Positions 1 to 3,727 of a stretch of DNA of 7,318 nt are shown here, piece by piece. Origin of the DNA: CAYJPA01 sp964371945 (lineage in GTDB: Bacteria; Chloroflexota; Chloroflexia; Thermomicrobiales; UBA6265); NCBI GenBank assembly GCA_964371945.1, contig CAYJPA010000139.1:1-7318 (forward strand), written 5' to 3'. The translations under genes and the position numbers were made by a program. Under the pieces are notes generated by a model that was not told the origin of the DNA, made no database searches, and saw nothing but the letters and a program-made list of their open reading frames with translations. Numbering within the stretch: the first letter of the stretch is position 1; each line of letters starts with the position of its first letter.

Positions 1-42
1 TGTGTTACCCATGTCTCCGAACGAGTGTTACCTTTCTGTCCG
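1..42. repeat. Probable insertion-sequence terminus with two tandem transposase-site-like repeats
   Basis: The window opens with TGTGTTACC. An imperfect copy follows 23 bases later: positions 2-19 and 25-42 match at 14 of 18 bases, sharing TGTTACC and a CCG end. An outermost TG and repeated TGTTACC...TCCG blocks about two helical turns apart are typical of IS481/IS3/IS21-type ends, where the transposase binds multiple sites. No transposase is present in the window, so either the element lies to the left or this is an orphan end. The family assignment is from memory of such ends, not from a search. Confidence 0.45.
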
Positions 43-56
43 GTCTATACACCGGC

Positions 57-81
57 GAGATGCTTCGTTCCTCAGCATGAC
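57..81. repeat. Short REP-like palindrome between the IS end and the membrane-protein gene
   Basis: ATGCT (60-64) and AGCAT (74-78) form a small stem inside GAGATGCTTCG...CTCAGCATGAC. This pattern resembles the dispersed palindromic repeats of the GAGATNCTTCG...CTCAGNATGAC type found between genes in many bacterial genomes. It lies downstream of the minus-strand gene ending at 121, so it could also help end that transcript, although no T-run follows. Only one copy is seen here, so the repeat-family call is inference. Confidence 0.35.
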
Positions 82-120
82 GAACGCTGTGCGGCCCTGG
101 CAGCCTATTGCCGGTCGTTC

Positions 121-1224
121 CTAGTCGTTGACGATCTTCTCACCAAGGTCGATCACGTCTTGCGTCGGATCGCCGTCGGGCGACGATCCTCCGATCCGAA
201 TCAAGTAGTTCCCGTGGCGAATGTAGAGTACGACTAGATTCGTGCCATCGGGCGAGCCTTTGAGGGCTCTGGTTTCCTGTCCAATCTTGTCGACTTCGAT
301 CTCATCGAGTCCTTGTGCCGTGATCACAGAATCCGCGAAATATGAGAGCGCATGTCGTGAGCCCGCGTTCGCCGAGAAGTAGTGAATGCTGATATTGACG
401 AACGTGGTCATCGTGGAATCCGGGCTCTTGTTGGCGGGAATCTCGAAGGTGCGATAGGCGTTCTCCTCCCAACCCCACTCCTGAAGCTTTTCCGTCGCTT
501 CATCAGGGTTGGCGAAGGAAGCGGCGACCGCATCTTCGGTGCGCTTGTCGTTCTCGGTTCGGACAAAGCCTTCCGGCAGATCGTCCGTGATCGGAAGCAG
601 CGTCAAGGCGGAGGCCGGTTCCTTGGTCGGTTCGGGTTTCTTCGTCTTGGTCGGTTGAGGCTCTTCCTCATCGTCGCCGGCGCTTGCGGTCTGGCTTTCA
701 GAGGTCGCAACGGCCGTCTCGTCCGGGCCGTCGCTTGATTCCTTGGTTGGGTCGCCATCTTGGGCAACGGTCGACGTCGGCTGAGCGCCGGCAACGGCCG
801 TCCCCGCGGGCATATTCGCGTTGTTGTTGTCGCGATCACCGCCCCCGTCAAAAACCTTGAGGATCAAGAACACAAATGCCGCAACAACCGCTGCCAGGAG
901 GAGCAATGCCAGAAGCGGACCCAGGATCTTGCCGAATGGCCCGGCATCGATCGGTGTAAGCGGCGGTCCCGGGGAATAGCCTTGCTCTCCCGGTTGTGGC
1001 AGCGGCGCGCTCGGCGCGGCCGGATCGAACCATGCCCCGCGTGCGGCCGCCTGTTCGATCGGAATCCCGCCGTAGGTCGGCGCAACCGGCGGAATCGGCT
1101 GGGAATAACCCGGGGCCAAGGTCGGTGGAGGCGGTGCCCAACCTGAACGATCGATCGGTGGGAAGGACGGGGTTGGGGCCGGCGGTACGTTCCGTTGTGG
1201 CTTACTGAGCGGTCGTGGCTCCAT
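121..1224 (-). CDS. Proline-rich single-pass membrane protein with extracytoplasmic C-terminal domain
   Basis: This 367-residue protein has four visible parts. Residues 1-95 are rich in proline, glycine and tyrosine and probably lie in the cytoplasm. Residues about 98-123 form one hydrophobic membrane segment (GPLLALLLLAAVVAAFVFLI). Residues about 126-205 are a low-complexity Asn/Thr/Ser/Glu/Lys-Pro linker. Residues about 206-367 form a folded-looking domain beginning LTLLPITDDLPEGF and containing WGWEENAYRTF. The order suggests an N-in, C-out anchored protein displaying the C-terminal domain outside. I associate that domain with hypothetical proteins of Thermomicrobiales; no catalytic motif is visible and its function is unknown. 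The ATG has only a weak GGAG about 12 bases upstream. The gene points away from the replication module and may be host-type cargo. Function should stay 'hypothetical membrane protein'. Confidence 0.85.
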   Translation of the reverse strand: MEPRPLSKPQRNVPPAPTPSFPPIDRSGWAPPPPTLAPGYSQPIPPVAPTYGGIPIEQAAARGAWFDPAAPSAPLPQPGEQGYSPGPPLTPIDAGPFGKILGPLLALLLLAAVVAAFVFLILKVFDGGGDRDNNNANMPAGTAVAGAQPTSTVAQDGDPTKESSDGPDETAVATSESQTASAGDDEEEPQPTKTKKPEPTKEPASALTLLPITDDLPEGFVRTENDKRTEDAVAASFANPDEATEKLQEWGWEENAYRTFEIPANKSPDSTMTTFVNISIHYFSANAGSRHALSYFADSVITAQGLDEIEVDKIGQETRALKGSPDGTNLVVLYIRHGNYLIRIGGSSPDGDPTQDVIDLGEKIVND

Positions 1225-1280
1225 GAAAATTCAGCGCTCCACACTCGACGGCTCGAGCGGTATTCGGTATTCGTGCAATG

Positions 1281-1286
1281 AGTATA
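1281..1286 (-). promoter_or_regulatory. Possible -10 element for the membrane-protein gene
   Basis: Read on the minus strand, this is TATACT, five of six matches to the sigma70 -10 consensus, about 57 bases before the gene's ATG. I see no good -35 at 16-18 bases, so the promoter is weak or activator-dependent. Tentative. Confidence 0.25.
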
Positions 1287-1374
1287 GCCCGGTCCACGGC
1301 TCGGATCGGCCATCGACCGGCATCTTGACGGGACGGCACAGATCGCGGCTCAGTGCCGCATATCCGTCAACTAA

Positions 1375-1390
1375 AACGCCCGATGGCGTT
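1375..1390 (-). terminator. Hairpin resembling an intrinsic terminator on the minus strand
   Basis: AACGCC and GGCGTT form a perfect 6-bp stem around the loop CGAT. Read leftward on the minus strand, the stem runs into TTTTAG. It would stop leftward transcripts before the membrane-protein promoter, insulating the two divergent units. The T-run is short, so a protein-binding dyad is an alternative. Confidence 0.3.
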
Positions 1391-1404
1391 GACCGGTTTC
1401 AGTG

Positions 1405-1486
1405 GATCGAACTTCGATCAGCCGCGGAACTATATGTACTGGTGTCTGGACTGGTACGTACATCAATATCTGGTGTCATGACGTCA
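1405..1486. promoter_or_regulatory. Cluster of dyads and direct repeats upstream of the operon promoter
   Basis: The cluster contains four elements. A perfect odd palindrome GATCGAA-C-TTCGATC lies at 1405-1419. ATGTAC (1434-1439) faces GTACAT (1458-1463). CTGGTGTC occurs at 1439-1446 and again at 1470-1477, exactly 31 bases apart, about three helical turns. The palindrome TGACGTCA lies at 1479-1486, five bases before the -35. Such phased sites directly upstream of a promoter are typical operators. The MerR-type and RHH-type proteins of the operon are candidate binders, but this is inference. Confidence 0.45.
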
Positions 1487-1490
1487 AGGG

Positions 1491-1519
1491 TTTACAGAAT
1501 TGCCGTTACAGCCTAAGAT
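1491..1519 (+). promoter_or_regulatory. Sigma70-type promoter for the MerR-AAA+-RHH operon
   Basis: TTTACA (1491-1496, five of six matches to the -35 consensus) and TAAGAT (1514-1519, four of six matches to the -10) are separated by the ideal 17 bases. Transcription would start near 1526, giving a leader of about 140 bases before the first full gene at 1667. The palindrome TGACGTCA abuts the -35 on its upstream side, which fits activation or repression at this site. Confidence 0.5.
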
Positions 1520-1666
1520 GCTACTATGCACTTGCAGAGTGTTTCGGTCCCGTCCTTACGCTAGTTGTACCATCAAACGGTATTCGAGTGGACCGACGTC
1601 CGGTGTGACTCGGTGCCAACAAGACCACAAATTCCAGTAAGCGCCAATGTCTGAGGCCGACCCGCA

Positions 1667-1945
1667 ATGACCGAGCAACCCAGCATCTCAAATCGCCCAC
1701 CGAGCTTGGTTTCGACATTGCCGTTGGCTCACTTCTACATGACGAGCGATCTCCGCGCGGCCACGGGTTTGACACGGACGCACCTCGATTACTACCTGCG
1801 AGAAAACCTGATCCGGCCGGCCGCGCGCACCGAAAGCGGATACCTATTGTTTGACGACGCCGAGCTCAATCTGCTGCGGGAGATCGTAGCCGCCCGCCAG
1901 ACCGGCGAGAGCCTCCGCGAGATCCGGCAAAGGATCGGGCGATGA
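1667..1945 (+). CDS. Small MerR-type DNA-binding protein
   Basis: The 92-residue product is essentially one MerR-like winged helix (about residues 24-90). It starts with a recognition helix-turn-helix around TSDLRAATGLTRTHLDYYLRE, followed by the wing-like GYLLFDDAELNLL and a helix with IRQRI. There is no effector-binding domain and no long dimerisation coiled coil, so it resembles the stand-alone DNA-binding cofactors (excisionase-like or partner proteins) more than a metal- or drug-sensing MerR. The ATG at 1667 has TGAGG ten bases upstream. An internal ATG at 1739 would give a minimal-domain form. It is the first full gene of the operon and ends 13 bases before the ATPase start, so a partnership with that ATPase or autoregulation of the upstream dyads is likely. 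The exact role is unknown. Confidence 0.8.
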   Translation: MTEQPSISNRPPSLVSTLPLAHFYMTSDLRAATGLTRTHLDYYLRENLIRPAARTESGYLLFDDAELNLLREIVAARQTGESLREIRQRIGR

Positions 1946-1958
1946 CGGAGCGACCGCA

Positions 1959-2885
1959 ATGAGCTACTTCCTCCATTTTGGCATGGAGCGGGAGCCGTTT
2001 GGCACTACACCCGACCCGGCAATGTTTTACCGCACCCTCGGTCACGAGGATTGTTACGAACGGCTGAAATTGTCGATCGCGCTGCAGCGTGGACTCTCCG
2101 TCATCATCGGTGATGTCGGATATGGCAAGACCACGATCAAAGTTGCTCTGATGCAGGAATTGCAGGGCGACAACACGCACGAGATCGGTATCGTCAACAA
2201 CCCTCGCGACTGCCGCACCGACGTCCAGTTCTTGCGTGCCGTACTCGGTCAATTCGGGCTCGATGCGAACGGTCGAACCGCGCTCGATCTGACCACGGAG
2301 TTCTTACGCTACCTGGAGGCGATGCATCTCGCCGGCAAACATCCGTTGCTAATCATCGACGAGGGGCAAAATCTTTCCGGATCGCACCTCGAGATCTTGC
2401 GGACGTTTCTGTCATTCGAGACGCCAACGCAGAAGCTGATCGATATCGTGATCTTTGCCCAACCTGAGCTCGAAGAGAAGATCTTGCGCAAGCGCAATCT
2501 GGCCCAGCGGGTAGCGATGGACCACAAGCTCAATCCGCTCAACCGGCGTGATACCGCGGCCATGATCGCTCACCGGCTCGCCGTGGCCGGCCGCGATTCC
2601 AGCGCCCCCCCGATCTTCACCGATGAAGCGCTCGACGTGATCCACGATCGAGCGCAAGGGATTCCCCGGGCAATCACCAACTTCTGCGCCGAATGCCTGG
2701 TCGAGGCCATCTTCTTGAAACGCGCAGAGGTTGACGGTCCACTCGCGACGGAGGTGATCGACCGCAGGGTCTTCACGGGCACCGATGCCGATGGCCAGGC
2801 GGTGACTCAGGTGCAACGAACGCTGGCGATGCCCGACGCGGTCATCTCGATGGCCGACGAGCGTGAACGGAGGCGCGGAGCATGA
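1959..2885 (+). CDS. ExeA/TnsC-like AAA+ ATPase
   Basis: This 308-residue ATPase has an ExeA-type start (FGMEREPFGTTPDPAMFY). Walker A is GDVGYGKTT (residues 51-59), with K57 as the nucleotide-binding lysine. Walker B is LLIIDEGQNL (130-139), with D134 and E135. A sensor-1-like strand FAQPEL spans 166-171, a possible arginine finger is R184 in LAQR, and a sensor-2 GIPR spans 234-237. It stops after the lid domain: there is no membrane segment and no peptidoglycan-binding domain as in true ExeA secretion proteins, so it should be cytoplasmic. Stand-alone members of this group include transposition regulators such as TniB/TnsC. No transposase is nearby, but a replication initiator and two small DNA-binding proteins are. 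A role in DNA maintenance, such as partition, helicase loading or target choice, is therefore inferred. GGAG eight bases upstream supports the ATG. Its stop overlaps the next start as ATGA. Confidence 0.88.
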   Translation: MSYFLHFGMEREPFGTTPDPAMFYRTLGHEDCYERLKLSIALQRGLSVIIGDVGYGKTTIKVALMQELQGDNTHEIGIVNNPRDCRTDVQFLRAVLGQFGLDANGRTALDLTTEFLRYLEAMHLAGKHPLLIIDEGQNLSGSHLEILRTFLSFETPTQKLIDIVIFAQPELEEKILRKRNLAQRVAMDHKLNPLNRRDTAAMIAHRLAVAGRDSSAPPIFTDEALDVIHDRAQGIPRAITNFCAECLVEAIFLKRAEVDGPLATEVIDRRVFTGTDADGQAVTQVQRTLAMPDAVISMADERERRRGA

Positions 2886-3313
2886 GCAGCGAGAGCAAGC
2901 CCGCCACGCCGCGAGCAAACGACCAACAGTCCCGGCGTCCGTTCCGGGCGGTCGATGTGCTGAGCGGGAGTATCGACCGGCGAGCGAAGCCGAAGACGGA
3001 GCGAGTGCGCAAGCAGATCAGTGCACAGCTCGAGCCGAACCAACTGAGACTGCTTGGAGAGCTGCACGCCAGGCTTAATGCGACGGCGAGCAAACGCATC
3101 GAAAAGAGCGATCTGGTCGGGCTCGGGATCGAGCTCCTGGCGGCGGCGCTGGAGAGCGCCGGCCGGGAGCACGCTCCGGCGCCGGACAGCAAAGGCTCAG
3201 CGGTGCTGAATGGCCGCACGGCGGAAGGCGGAAACGATTCGGAGTTCCGCGACGTGGATGCCATACGCACATACGTGCGTACGTACGTACGTGCCTCGAA
3301 ACGGGAACGCTGA
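2882..3313 (+). CDS. Probable ribbon-helix-helix DNA-binding protein with basic tail
   Basis: The product has 143 residues. The core at about 41-91 fits a ribbon-helix-helix fold: a beta strand RKQISAQLE, a helix PNQLRLLGELHARLNAT, a turn containing KRIEKS, and a second helix DLVGLGIELLAAAL. The N-terminal 40 residues are basic and disordered-looking. The C-terminal half is low complexity and ends in RTYVRTYVR, encoded by a CGTA tetranucleotide repeat. RHH proteins commonly serve as plasmid centromere binders or autorepressors (ParG, CopG types). The start overlaps the ATPase stop as ATGA, implying translational coupling and matched synthesis. The ATPase-plus-RHH pairing recalls partition operons, but the ATPase is not ParA or ParM. 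The fold call comes from pattern only and should be regarded as likely, not certain. Confidence 0.65.
   Translation: MSSESKPATPRANDQQSRRPFRAVDVLSGSIDRRAKPKTERVRKQISAQLEPNQLRLLGELHARLNATASKRIEKSDLVGLGIELLAAALESAGREHAPAPDSKGSAVLNGRTAEGGNDSEFRDVDAIRTYVRTYVRASKRER
3267..3294. repeat. CGTA tetranucleotide repeat forming a 28-bp near-palindrome
   Basis: This tract at the 3' end of the RHH-like gene is built of TACG/CGTA units and reads almost the same on both strands (24 of 28 positions symmetrical). It is alternating pyrimidine-purine DNA, prone to cruciform or slipped structures. It encodes the RTYV repeat. Because the unit is four bases, gain or loss of one unit would shift the frame of the gene's tail. 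Confidence 0.7.
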
Positions 3314-3625
3314 TTCGTGCGACCTGGCCGTCTAGAGCATTGAACGGATCGTCCGGGGCGCGAAGCGCGGCCGGAACAAGGAGGAAGATGGAACGACCGG
3401 AAGAGATCGAGCGATCCCGACAAGCGAGCGCGACCACATGGATGTGCTCGAGATCGGGACAACGAAAAAGATCGGCGCGCCAACGCCGACCTCTCTCAAC
3501 TCGATGGATTCTGAAGTGAAAGCGTCACTCACCGGATAAACGCGAACGGACCGTCGCCAAACCGCCTGTAGCGCGTATCCCGGAACCGAAAACCCGCCGC
3601 CATGATCCCCGCCAAGGGAGGGCAT
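3314..3625. other. Structured non-coding region between the operon and the replication gene
   Basis: No gene of normal size is supported here. A nested imperfect dyad spans 3415-3459: TCCCGA, CGAG and CACAT, then GG, then ATGTG, CTCG and TCGGGA. A second hairpin follows at 3472-3489 (TCGGCG/CGCCGA, loop CGCCAA). AGTGA/TCACT at 3515-3529 is a short dyad just before GATAAA (3535-3540), a possible -10 without a good -35. A related GAACGGAYCGTC motif occurs at 3342 and 3544. This may hold the replication-gene promoter, a terminator for the operon, or a partition site. Confidence 0.4.
3388..3519 (+). CDS. Possible 43-residue basic ORF, doubtful
   Basis: A strong AAGGAGG (3378-3384) sits only three bases before this ATG, closer than ideal. 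The product would be very rich in Arg and Ser (for example SGQRKRSARQRRPLSTR) with no recognisable domain. The overlapping frame 0 is also open up to 3537, so coding in this stretch is ambiguous. It is listed because of the ribosome-binding-site match. It is also in the frame that a one-unit gain in the upstream CGTA repeat would fuse to the RHH-like gene. Confidence 0.2.
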   Translation: MERPEEIERSRQASATTWMCSRSGQRKRSARQRRPLSTRWILK

Positions 3626-3727
3626 ATGTACCCAGGCGACGTTTGCATTCTAGTCACACCTCCCGTGAGGTGTCAAGACCAGTTTCAGCTTGCGCATCAC
3701 GTGACCGCGAGCACCGGCAACGCTTGA
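3626..3727 (+). CDS. 33-codon leader ORF overlapping the replication-gene start
   Basis: The ATG follows AGGGAGGG (3615-3622) at good distance. The ORF encodes MYPGDVCILVTPPVRC, continues to residue 33, and stops with TGA at 3725-3727, sharing its last base with the ATG at 3727 (TGATG). The replication ATG has no Shine-Dalgarno of its own, so its translation probably depends on ribosomes ending this leader. A perfect 7-bp hairpin, ACACCTC-CCGT-GAGGTGT (3656-3673), lies inside the leader and would be melted by a translating ribosome. Coupled leader peptides of this kind control rep translation in known plasmids (for example IncFII tap-repA). That the peptide itself is unimportant and only its translation matters is inference. 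Confidence 0.5.
   Translation: MYPGDVCILVTPPVRCQDQFQLAHHVTASTGNA
3656..3673 (+). promoter_or_regulatory. Hairpin within the rep leader
   Basis: ACACCTC and GAGGTGT pair perfectly around the tetraloop CCGT. It lies 30 bases into the leader ORF and about 54 bases before the replication start, a position suited to translational control rather than termination, since no T-run follows. Another palindrome, TCACGTGA, lies at 3697-3704, and a 12-bp palindrome GATCGGCCGATC covers the first codons of the replication gene at 3733-3744. Confidence 0.45.

Noticed and set aside
1959..2885. Type II secretion ExeA (general secretion protein A)
   Set aside because: No membrane segment, no peptidoglycan-binding domain and no secretion genes nearby; only the ATPase domain is shared.
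3339..3539. Long open frame ending at TAA 3537-3539, with ATG at 3438
   Set aside because: It would need an ATT start or give only a 33-residue product with no ribosome-binding site, and it overlaps the strong nested dyad, which better explains the sequence.
3643..3726. TTG start adding 28 residues to the initiator
   Set aside because: The extra residues look unstructured, the TTG lacks a well-placed ribosome-binding site, and the TGATG overlap with the leader ORF favours ATG at 3727.
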